From contig CALWYA010000053.1 of the NCBI GenBank assembly GCA_944385645.1, positions 1 through 9,369 of the forward strand: 9,369 nucleotides of DNA, in the 5' to 3' direction. The notes under the pieces were generated by a model that was not told the DNA's origin, did not search any database, and worked only from the letters and a program-made list of their open reading frames with translations. Of this stretch, positions 1-4,906 are shown in pieces. Source of the DNA: an uncultured Oscillospiraceae bacterium. Its GTDB lineage: Bacteria; Bacillota; Clostridia; Oscillospirales; Oscillospiraceae. Position 1 is the stretch's first letter. Every line of letters starts with the position of its first letter. The translations under genes were made by a program, and so were the position numbers.

Positions 1-146
1 GTAAACTCTATCCGGAGCAACGCCGTGGAGGGACACACAGGCCGGCCCGGCCGTCCCGGGGAGGCGGCTTGAGCGCGTCGGCAACGGCGCGTCGAGATAG
101 ATGGCTGTCTTAAAAGACAGAACCCGGCTTACAGGCCCGCTTGCAT
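1..146 (+). ncRNA. rnpB: RNase P RNA, 3' part (5' end outside window)
   Basis: This is the catalytic RNA of RNase P, which removes 5' leaders from tRNA precursors. The visible part carries the family's conserved 3' blocks in the right order. First comes GTAAACTCTATCCGGAGCAA at the very left edge. Next is CTTGAG followed by a 7-bp hairpin with a GCAA tetraloop (stem 74-80/85-91). Then comes GAGATAGATGGCTGTCT, a CTGTCT/AGACAG hairpin (105-110/115-120), and AACCCGGCTTAC. These match the well-known E. coli and B. subtilis 3' ends (TAGATGAATGACTGTC... ACAGAACCCGGCTTA). The distal strand of helix P1 should lie around 131-146; its partner is outside the window, so the exact 3' end is approximate. 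No protein-coding frame explains this stretch. Confidence 0.93.
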
Positions 147-158
147 CAAAACAGGCCG

Positions 159-197
159 CAGGCGCCCTGGAGAAATCCAGGGCGCCTGTTTTTCTTT
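159..197 (+). terminator. Intrinsic terminator of rnpB
   Basis: There is a perfect 12-bp GC-rich stem, CAGGCGCCCTGG (159-170) with CCAGGGCGCCTG (177-188), around a 6-nt loop AGAAAT. It is followed directly by TTTTTCTTT (189-197). It lies about 12 nt after the expected RNase P RNA 3' end and is oriented to stop + strand transcription. Confidence 0.93.
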
Positions 198-374
198 GCC
201 CTCCTTCCCGGAGAGGCGCGGAATTGCCTCTGGAAAAAATTTCTGAAAAATTTTTCCCGCCCCTGCAATAAAACTCCTTCTCCGGGCATTTCACAGTCAG
301 AACGGCAAACAACAACACCCCAGCGCAGGCCGACGACACAAAAAATCAAAGATTAGGAAAGCGAGGAACTTCCC
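198..374 (+). promoter_or_regulatory. Leader/promoter region of the PepSY gene, weak promoter candidate
   Basis: This stretch has no gene. It is locally A/T-rich and contains the 12-bp palindrome GAAAAATTTTTC (245-256) inside a longer imperfect inverted repeat (232-257). A weak sigma-A-type candidate is CTGAAA (243-248), an 18-nt spacer, and AATAAA (267-272) preceded by an extended-10 TG at 264-265; each hexamer matches consensus at about 4 of 6. That would give a leader of about 95 nt. The ribosome binding site GAGG (363-366) lies 8 nt before the ATG. The promoter assignment is tentative. Confidence 0.3.
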
Positions 375-1367
375 ATGAAAAAGACTCACATTGCCGCCGC
401 CCTGGCCCTGACCAGCTGCATGGTGATCGGCGCCGCCGCCGTCTCCACCGGCACCCCCCAGAATGTCACCGCCACCTTCCGCCCCGATGTGACGGTTCAG
501 GTGAACGGGACAGATTATATCATCCGGGACACCAACGGGACCCAGGTCTCCCCCCTGATCTACAACGGCACCACGTATGTCCCCCTGGCCACTATGGGCC
601 AGATCCTGGGGGTCCAGGTCTCCTGGGACGCCGCCACTCAGACGGTGGTGGTCACCGACCAGGGCGGAAAGGCCGTCTCCGAGGGCTACATCGGCGAGGC
701 AAAAGCCCGCGAGATCGCCCTGGACCACGCCAAGCTCTCCGCCAGTGAGGCCAACTTCCTGTGGGTCAAGATGGACTGGGAGCACGGCCGCCCGGTGTAC
801 GAGGTGGAGTTCTGGTCGGGCAGCACCGAGTATGACTATGAGATCGACGCCCAGACCGGCTCCATTCTCAGCTATGACTACGACGTGGAGAACTACCAGA
901 TCCCCTCCGGCGGCCAGCAGACCGGCGACCTGATCGGCGACGCCCGGGCCCGGGAGATCGCCCTGAACCACGCCGGGGTGTCCGCCGGCCAGGCCACCTT
1001 CTTCCGCACCCAGATGGACTGGGAACACGGCCGGCAGGTGTATGAGGTGGAGTTCTGGTCCGGGAACACCGAGTACGACTATGAGATCGACGCGGTGACC
1101 GGCGACATCCTGAGCTATGACTTCGATGTGGAGAACTACAGCATCCCCTCCGGCAGCCAGGCCTCCGGGAACTACATCTCCCAGGAGCGGGCCCGGGAAA
1201 TCGCCCAGGACCGGGTGCCCACTGCCACTCTGGTGGAACTGGAGTTCGAGTTCGACGACGGCCGGGCGGTCTATGAGGGCAAGCTCCGGGAGGGCCGCAT
1301 GGAGTATGAGTTCGAGATCGACGCCGTCTCCGGCAGCATCCTCCAGTGGGAGCAGGACTGGGACTGA
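375..1367 (+). CDS. Exported stalk-domain protein with three PepSY repeats
   Basis: A 330-residue secreted or surface protein of unknown specific function. Residues 1-22 look like a signal peptide (MKK, a hydrophobic core, then a GAAA cleavage region). Residues about 33-93 resemble the copper-amine-oxidase N-terminal-like 'stalk' domain common in clostridial exported proteins: VQVNG, then IYNGTTYVPL, GQILGVQVSWD and TVVV. Three PepSY-like domains follow, starting at residues 105, 186 and 267, each with an AREIA helix and a Y-E-FEID-x-x-x-G-x-IL strand pattern. Repeats 1 and 2 are near-copies (MDWEHGR, VYEVEFWSG, TEYDYEIDA); repeat 3 is more diverged and 4 residues shorter. PepSY domains are known as propeptide-type protease inhibitors and also occur in other cell-surface proteins; a role in regulating an extracellular hydrolase is only a guess. 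The protein is strongly acidic. The start is supported by GAGG 8 nt upstream. The gene stands alone between two terminators. Confidence 0.85.
   Translation: MKKTHIAAALALTSCMVIGAAAVSTGTPQNVTATFRPDVTVQVNGTDYIIRDTNGTQVSPLIYNGTTYVPLATMGQILGVQVSWDAATQTVVVTDQGGKAVSEGYIGEAKAREIALDHAKLSASEANFLWVKMDWEHGRPVYEVEFWSGSTEYDYEIDAQTGSILSYDYDVENYQIPSGGQQTGDLIGDARAREIALNHAGVSAGQATFFRTQMDWEHGRQVYEVEFWSGNTEYDYEIDAVTGDILSYDFDVENYSIPSGSQASGNYISQERAREIAQDRVPTATLVELEFEFDDGRAVYEGKLREGRMEYEFEIDAVSGSILQWEQDWD
687..1364 (+). repeat. Tandem 243-bp coding repeat (PepSY units)
   Basis: Within the PepSY gene, units begin at 687, 930 and 1173, an exact 81-codon period. Units 1 and 2 share long near-identical stretches at protein level, for example the blocks around MDWEHGR and VYEVEFWSG, and both end in a DVENY-x-IPSG linker. 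Unit 3 keeps the AREIA and EIDA-GSIL motifs but has diverged. This points to a recent duplication of one unit on top of an older one. Confidence 0.85.
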
Positions 1368-1388
1368 TCCAATTCGATGTCAACGATC

Positions 1389-1425
1389 GCGGGGAGAGCG
1401 GACAGCCGCTCTCCCCGCTTTTCTT
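1389..1425 (+). terminator. Intrinsic terminator of the PepSY gene
   Basis: A perfect 13-bp stem, GCGGGGAGAGCGG (1389-1401) with CCGCTCTCCCCGC (1406-1418), has a 4-nt loop ACAG and is followed by TTTTCTT (1419-1425). It begins 21 nt after the PepSY stop codon. Confidence 0.92.
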
Positions 1426-1434
1426 CCCCGACCA

Positions 1435-1469
1435 AGGGCCCTCCGCCGAACACACCGGCGGAGGGCCCT
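1435..1469 (-). terminator. Hairpin after spoIVA, probable terminator with a poor U-tract
   Basis: A perfect 14-bp stem, AGGGCCCTCCGCCG (1435-1448) with CGGCGGAGGGCCCT (1456-1469), encloses a 7-nt loop. It starts 2 nt after the spoIVA stop codon when read on the minus strand. The minus-strand sequence past the stem is TTGGTCGG, so the usual U-run is missing. It could still stop or protect the spoIVA transcript 3' end, and it sits back to back with the PepSY terminator between two convergent genes. Confidence 0.6.
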
Positions 1470-1471
1470 GC

Positions 1472-2950
1472 TCATAGGATGATACAGATGAGCCCGCCGG
1501 AGCCCTCGTTGATGATCCGCTGGAGGGTCTCCCGGAGTTTCACCCGGGCATCCTGGGGCATGCGTTTGATCTTGGCGTTCAGGTCCTCATTGACCAGCTC
1601 GTGGAGGGACTTGCCGAAGATGTTGGCCTCCCAGATCTTGCTGGAGTCCCCCTCGTACTCCTGGAGCAGATAGTGGATCATGTCCTCGCTCTGCTTCTCC
1701 CCGCCCACAATGGGGGACACCTCAGTCTCGATGTCCGCCCGGATCATGTGGATGGAGGGGGCGCTGGCCTTCAGCCGCACGCCATAGCGCCCTCCCTGCT
1801 TCATGATCTCGGGCTCCTCCAGCACCAGGGACTCGATGGGGGGCACCACAATGCCATAGCCCGTCTCCTCCACCTCCTTCAGGGCGTCGGCCACCTTGTC
1901 ATACTCCCGCTTCACTTCCGCCAGCTGGGTGAGCAGAGCCATCAGGTCCCCGTCGTCCCCGATCCGGAAGCCCGACTGCTGGGACAGGGTGTCGTAGAAC
2001 AGCCCGCGGGGCAGCTCCAGCACCGCCGAGGACACCCCTGTGCCCAGGTCGATGGCGCTAACCCGGGCGGAACTGACCTCCTCGCACTGCTGGAAGGAGG
2101 CCACCGCCCCCTCCACGTCCCGGATGCGCCGCAGCTCCCCCGTCCCCGCCCGGATGGCGGCATACAGCGCGGCCTTGATGGGGTGCTCCTGGGGCAGGGC
2201 GTCCACCCAGGGGGGCAGAAACAGGTCCAACTCCTTCACCGGGAACTCATAGAGCACATCCTTCAGGATCTCGTCGATCTCCCGCTGGTCCAGCTCCAGG
2301 CAGTTGACAGCCATGCAGGTCACGTCGTACCGCTGGGCGATGTCCGCCCGGATGGCCCGGGCCCGGTCGCTGTCCGGTTCGGCACTGTTGAGAAGCACCA
2401 CAAAGGGCTTGCCCAGCTCCTGCAGCTCGGTGATGGCCCGCTCCTCCGCCTCCAGATAGTCCTCCCGGGGGATGTCGGTGATGGTGCCGTCGGTGGTGAC
2501 CACGATCCCAATGGTGGAGTGCTCCGAGATCACTTTCCGGGTGCCGATCTCCGCCGCCTCTGCCATGGGGATCTCATGGTCGAACCAGGGGGTGGTGACC
2601 ATGCGCTGGGTCTCCCCCTCCAGCTGACCCGCCGCCCCGGGGACCAGATAGCCCACGCAGTCGATCATCCGCATCTGGAAGGCGGCGCCCCCGTCCACCG
2701 TCACCGCCACCGCCTCCTCGGGGACGAATTTGGGCTCTGCGGTCATGATGGTCCGGCCGGAGCCGCTCTGGGGCAGCTCATCCCTCGCCCGCTCCCGGCG
2801 ATAGACATTTTCGATGTTGGGGATCACCATGGTCTCCATGAATCGCTTGATGAAAGTGGACTTTCCTGTCCGCACCGGGCCCACGACGCCGATGTAAATA
2901 TCGCCCTCGGTGCGCAGGGCGATGTCCTCGTAGATTTTTCGATCTTCCAT
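1472..2950 (-). CDS. spoIVA: Stage IV sporulation protein A, coat-basement ATPase
   Basis: SpoIVA is the mother-cell ATPase that polymerises on the outer forespore membrane and forms the platform on which the spore coat is built. The product is 492 residues, the same length as in B. subtilis. The N-terminal TRAFAC-type P-loop domain shows Walker A GPVRTGKST (24-32; K30 is the lysine equivalent to the B. subtilis ATPase lysine). A threonine switch region GRTIMT ends at T70, and Walker B RMIDCVG has D97. The rest is colinear with SpoIVA and ends in the family's conserved tail GSGGLICIIL. I chose the ATG at 2950 because AAGGAGGAG (2958-2966) gives normal spacing to it; an in-frame TTG two codons upstream lies too close. 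A sigma-E-type promoter precedes the gene. SpoVM and a SipL-like partner are encoded just upstream. Confidence 0.98.
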   Translation of the reverse strand: MEDRKIYEDIALRTEGDIYIGVVGPVRTGKSTFIKRFMETMVIPNIENVYRRERARDELPQSGSGRTIMTAEPKFVPEEAVAVTVDGGAAFQMRMIDCVGYLVPGAAGQLEGETQRMVTTPWFDHEIPMAEAAEIGTRKVISEHSTIGIVVTTDGTITDIPREDYLEAEERAITELQELGKPFVVLLNSAEPDSDRARAIRADIAQRYDVTCMAVNCLELDQREIDEILKDVLYEFPVKELDLFLPPWVDALPQEHPIKAALYAAIRAGTGELRRIRDVEGAVASFQQCEEVSSARVSAIDLGTGVSSAVLELPRGLFYDTLSQQSGFRIGDDGDLMALLTQLAEVKREYDKVADALKEVEETGYGIVVPPIESLVLEEPEIMKQGGRYGVRLKASAPSIHMIRADIETEVSPIVGGEKQSEDMIHYLLQEYEGDSSKIWEANIFGKSLHELVNEDLNAKIKRMPQDARVKLRETLQRIINEGSGGLICIIL

Positions 2951-2957
2951 TTGCAAA

Positions 2958-2966
2958 CTCCTCCTT
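2958..2966 (-). promoter_or_regulatory. Ribosome binding site deciding the spoIVA start
   Basis: The minus strand reads AAGGAGGAG, a near-perfect Shine-Dalgarno sequence. It ends 7 nt before the ATG at 2950 but only 1 nt before the in-frame TTG at 2956, which rules the TTG out as the main start. Confidence 0.85.
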
Positions 2967-3020
2967 CGGCCGCCCGAGCCGGCTGGTTTCCCTCGCCCCG
3001 ATCTATGGGCGTCTCCCTAC

Positions 3021-3050
3021 ATTGTATTGGGATAAGCCGTGGGATATGAC
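3021..3050 (-). promoter_or_regulatory. Sigma-E-type promoter of spoIVA
   Basis: On the minus strand a -35 box GTCATATC (3050-3043) is followed after exactly 14 nt by a -10 box AATACAAT (3028-3021). The Bacillus/Clostridia sigma-E consensus is about GTCATATT, 13-15 nt, CATACAAT, so both boxes differ by about one base and the spacing is ideal. Transcription would start near 3014, leaving a leader of about 63 nt. SpoIVA is known to be made under sigma-E in the mother cell, which fits. Confidence 0.85.
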
Positions 3051-3084
3051 AGCCCCGGACCGCAGCTTGCTGCGGTCCGGGGCT
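3051..3084 (-). terminator. Strong hairpin after the SipL-like gene, directly abutting the spoIVA promoter
   Basis: The arms AGCCCCGGACCGCA and TGCGGTCCGGGGCT pair perfectly over 14 bp around GCTTGC, or over 16 bp with a TT loop. On the minus strand it lies about 33 nt after the SipL-like stop and its last base touches the -35 box of spoIVA. No U-run follows on either strand, so it is not a textbook terminator. It probably ends or stabilises the upstream transcript. Confidence 0.6.
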
Positions 3085-3117
3085 TGGCACGCTTCCGTGG
3101 ATCAGGTTTGGCGCGGC

Positions 3118-4641
3118 TTACCTCACGCTGGGGATGAGCAGCATCCGCCCCAGGGGCGGCTGGTCCTCCTCCAGCTCATTGGCCTGGAGGATCTGGTCTG
3201 TAGTGGTCCCATAGGCCTTGGCGATGTCCCACAGGCTCTCGCCCGGACAGGCCAGCCGCAGCACCACCGAGGGCCGCTCCCCCTCCCCGGTCCCCCGGGG
3301 CTCTCCCAACCGGGCGGCGGTCACCATGGGGACGGCTTTGCACTGGGTGATCAGACAGTGGAACTCCACCGTGAAGCGGGCCTCTACCCCGCCGGCGGCG
3401 GGCGCGGCAAACACCTCCCCGGGGCAGGCGCACCGGCACTGGCACTTGGCTCCCTCCGGGCATTCCAGGCGGCAGGTCACCGGCAGGGCGCGCCGGACGC
3501 ATTGGACCTGCTCCTCCTCATCCAGATAGAGCACCGTGAGCCAGGCCTCCGCTGTCAGAACCAGCTCGTTTCCCTCCCGGGCCTGGGTCACCTGCCCCAG
3601 GGCCAGCCGGCTGTCCGCCACCGAGCGGACCAGCTCCCCCGTCTCCAGCAGCTCCCGCACCGTCTGGGGCCGCACCGACCGCTCCACCAGCCGGCACAGA
3701 GGCTGAGGCTGGCTGGCCGCCTCCATCTGATAGGCCGTGCTGTACAGATCCTGGAGAAGGGTCACCGGACGGGCCCGGCGCACCTGGGCCTGGGCCAGCA
3801 GCTCCAGCGTCAGGTCGGCCTGCCGCCCGTCCCCCACCGGCTCCCACTGAAAGGCGGACACCTCCACCCCCACCTGGCAGTCGGCGTCCTCTCCCGACCC
3901 GGCCACCTCCATCACCTGGGAGAAGGGCAGGGACTCATGGGAGGCGGTCAATCCGCCCTCCGGCTCCTGGAGGAGGAGATCGGTCTCCACCGCCCCCTTG
4001 AAGATCAGCTTCCCGCCGATGAGCTTGCTCTCCCCGCACACCGGCTGCACCCGCAGGGCCATCAGCTGAGGCGTGTCCCCCGTGCCGGTCTGGACGCGGA
4101 GCTGCTCAGAAAACGTAAAGGGTTTTTCCTGTACGGAACAGAGCTGATAGTCCTCCCCTTGATACTGCCGCTGGCATAGGGAGCCCTCCTCCGGATCTGA
4201 CACCCCTTTCACCACGGTCCGCTCTGACGGCTGGCAGGCGGTGACGTCCACCGCCAGATCCACCCGCAGCAGCACCTTTCTGGGGTTCAGGGCCCGGGCC
4301 TCCGCCTGGCGCAGACGGGGACTGGCCAGCACCGTCCCCCCTTCGGTGAGACCGGGGGCCTCCGCCTGGCAGGTAAAGGGCAGACCCACCTCCATCCGCC
4401 GCAGGCTGCCCGCCCCCTCCGGCTGATACAGCAGAACGGCCCGTACCATGCCGGTGACCTGGGCCATGCCCTCCCGAGCCTGTTTGCCGCTGAGGGTGGC
4501 CTGGCCGCACACGTCCACGATGCGGGCAATGTCAGGACAGGCATCGGGCACGATGCTCTCCAGGGTCTCCTCCTGGCACAGGGTGACCTCGGCCACCGTC
4601 TCATAGCCCACCAGGGCCTCCCGTTCCAATTCCAGTTCCAT
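3118..4641 (-). CDS. SipL-like spore coat morphogenetic protein (DUF3794-type + LysM)
   Basis: A 507-residue protein whose C-terminal 50 residues (458-507) form a LysM domain, with the CPGESLWDIAKAYGTTTDQI core, QANEL and a final LLIPSVR. The long N-terminal part resembles clostridial DUF3794 proteins: YETVAEVTLCQEETLESIVP near the start, and a repeated E-V-x-L-P-F-x-C-x-x-E style later in the body. This layout is that of C. difficile SipL, the functional counterpart of Bacillus SpoVID, whose LysM domain binds SpoIVA and drives coat encasement. Encoding next to spoIVA and spoVM supports that role, though the match is by architecture and context only. A cluster C390-x3-C394-x5-C400-x-C402-x-C404-x-C406 is unusual. 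No signal peptide is visible, as expected for a mother-cell protein. The start at 4641 (MELELERE) is chosen over an ATG 18 codons upstream because AGGGGAG (4651-4657) fits only this one. Confidence 0.85.
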   Translation of the reverse strand: MELELEREALVGYETVAEVTLCQEETLESIVPDACPDIARIVDVCGQATLSGKQAREGMAQVTGMVRAVLLYQPEGAGSLRRMEVGLPFTCQAEAPGLTEGGTVLASPRLRQAEARALNPRKVLLRVDLAVDVTACQPSERTVVKGVSDPEEGSLCQRQYQGEDYQLCSVQEKPFTFSEQLRVQTGTGDTPQLMALRVQPVCGESKLIGGKLIFKGAVETDLLLQEPEGGLTASHESLPFSQVMEVAGSGEDADCQVGVEVSAFQWEPVGDGRQADLTLELLAQAQVRRARPVTLLQDLYSTAYQMEAASQPQPLCRLVERSVRPQTVRELLETGELVRSVADSRLALGQVTQAREGNELVLTAEAWLTVLYLDEEEQVQCVRRALPVTCRLECPEGAKCQCRCACPGEVFAAPAAGGVEARFTVEFHCLITQCKAVPMVTAARLGEPRGTGEGERPSVVLRLACPGESLWDIAKAYGTTTDQILQANELEEDQPPLGRMLLIPSVR

Positions 4642-4650
4642 GGTCTTGCT

Positions 4651-4657
4651 CTCCCCT
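4651..4657 (-). promoter_or_regulatory. Ribosome binding site deciding the SipL-like start
   Basis: AGGGGAG on the minus strand ends 9 nt before the ATG at 4641. The alternative in-frame ATG at 4695 has no purine-rich site at the right distance, and the extra residues it would add are a low-complexity charged stretch. Confidence 0.7.
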
Positions 4658-4693
4658 TTGTCGTCATTGTCGTCCGGTTTCCGGCTTGGTGAC

Positions 4694-4723
4694 ATGATAT
4701 GCGGGAGAGGCCCTATGTATGTC
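4694..4723 (-). promoter_or_regulatory. Candidate sigma-E-like promoter of the SipL-like gene
   Basis: On the minus strand GACATACA (4723-4716) is followed after 14 nt by CATATCAT (4701-4694). Against the spoIVA promoter the -35 matches at 5 of 8, and against CATACAAT the -10 matches at 6 of 8, with the same 14-nt spacing. Transcription would start near 4687, giving a leader of about 45 nt. The boxes lie in the 85-nt gap after spoVM. Read-through from spoVM is an alternative, since no terminator is visible between the two genes. Confidence 0.4.
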
Positions 4724-4726
4724 CCC

Positions 4727-4798
4727 TTATTTCATCCCGAAGAGCCTGCGCAGCAGCCCCCGCAGACACCGGGGGGACCGGATCACCACAATGCCCAT
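4727..4798 (-). CDS. spoVM: Stage V sporulation protein M, 23-residue curvature-sensing peptide
   Basis: SpoVM is an amphipathic helical peptide that recognises the convex forespore membrane and anchors SpoIVA there. This ORF of 23 codons plus TAA aligns without gaps to B. subtilis SpoVM (26 aa, MKFYTIKLPKFLGGIVRAMLG...). I6, P9, L12, G14, R17 and G21 are identical, and K7/R, K10/R, I15/L, V16/L, M19/L and L20/F are conservative. The core here reads SPRCLRGLLRRLFG. P9 and R17 are positions known to matter for localisation. The last few tail residues of the Bacillus peptide are missing. An excellent Shine-Dalgarno AGGGGAGG (4806-4813) lies 7 nt before the ATG. The gene follows rsgA in the same local order as in Bacillus, where spoVM also lies downstream of prkC-rsgA. 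It is short enough to be skipped by standard gene callers. Confidence 0.92.
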   Translation of the reverse strand: MGIVVIRSPRCLRGLLRRLFGMK

Positions 4799-4805
4799 GA
4801 AAACG

Positions 4806-4813
4806 CCTCCCCT
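4806..4813 (-). promoter_or_regulatory. Strong ribosome binding site of spoVM
   Basis: AGGGGAGG on the minus strand with a 7-nt spacer to the ATG at 4798. It picks out the 23-codon reading frame and excludes the longer in-frame upstream extension. Confidence 0.85.
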
Positions 4814-4844
4814 CCCTGTTGAACTGGCCGTCTCCGGCTGTACC

Positions 4845-4875
4845 ATTCTATTCCGGCGCGGCCCCGGGGTGATAA
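4845..4875 (-). promoter_or_regulatory. Candidate sporulation promoter of spoVM
   Basis: On the minus strand AATAGAAT (4852-4845) differs by one base from the spoIVA -10 box AATACAAT. The -35 side is poor: TTATCACC (4875-4868) lies 15 nt upstream and overlaps the end of the rsgA terminator T-run. Transcription would start near 4838, about 40 nt before the spoVM ATG. Since a terminator isolates spoVM from rsgA, some promoter in this gap is expected; this is the best candidate seen. Confidence 0.35.
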
Positions 4876-4906
4876 AAAAAGAGCGGCCGTCTCCGGTCAC
4901 TCTTTT
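4874..4906 (-). terminator. Intrinsic terminator of the rlmN-prpC-prkC-rsgA operon
   Basis: On the minus strand AAAAGAG pairs with CTCTTTT, and an inner CCG/CGG stem closes a GAGA (GNRA-type) tetraloop, with one A/C mismatch and one G-T wobble between. The run TTTTTTT (4880-4874) follows. The stem begins upstream of, and includes, the rsgA stop codon (4899-4897). Confidence 0.85.

Noticed and set aside
408..419. Possible lipobox LTSC in the PepSY protein signal peptide
   Set aside because: The preceding hydrophobic core is only about 7 residues and the hydrophobic stretch continues past the cysteine to GAAA, so ordinary signal peptidase cleavage is more likely.
297..1028. Minus-strand open frame opposite the PepSY gene
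   Set aside because: The sense frame has a signal peptide, stalk and PepSY motifs; this frame is Gly/Val/His-rich with no motifs and runs across the leader region.
687..1364. Regularly spaced repeats as a possible CRISPR array
   Set aside because: The period is 243 bp, in frame, and encodes protein domains; there are no short direct repeats with unique spacers.
1601..3049. Long + strand open frame (482 codons) across spoIVA
   Set aside because: It is the antisense shadow of spoIVA in GC-rich DNA: the product is rich in H, G, L and P with no domain, and the minus-strand SpoIVA is certain.
3022..4179. Long + strand open frame (385 codons) across the SipL-like gene
   Set aside because: Antisense shadow with low-complexity composition and no ribosome binding site; the minus-strand frame has a LysM domain.
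4642..4695. Upstream ATG of the SipL-like gene (18 extra codons)
   Set aside because: No Shine-Dalgarno site at the right distance; the extension would overlap the candidate promoter, and family members start near the ATG at 4641.
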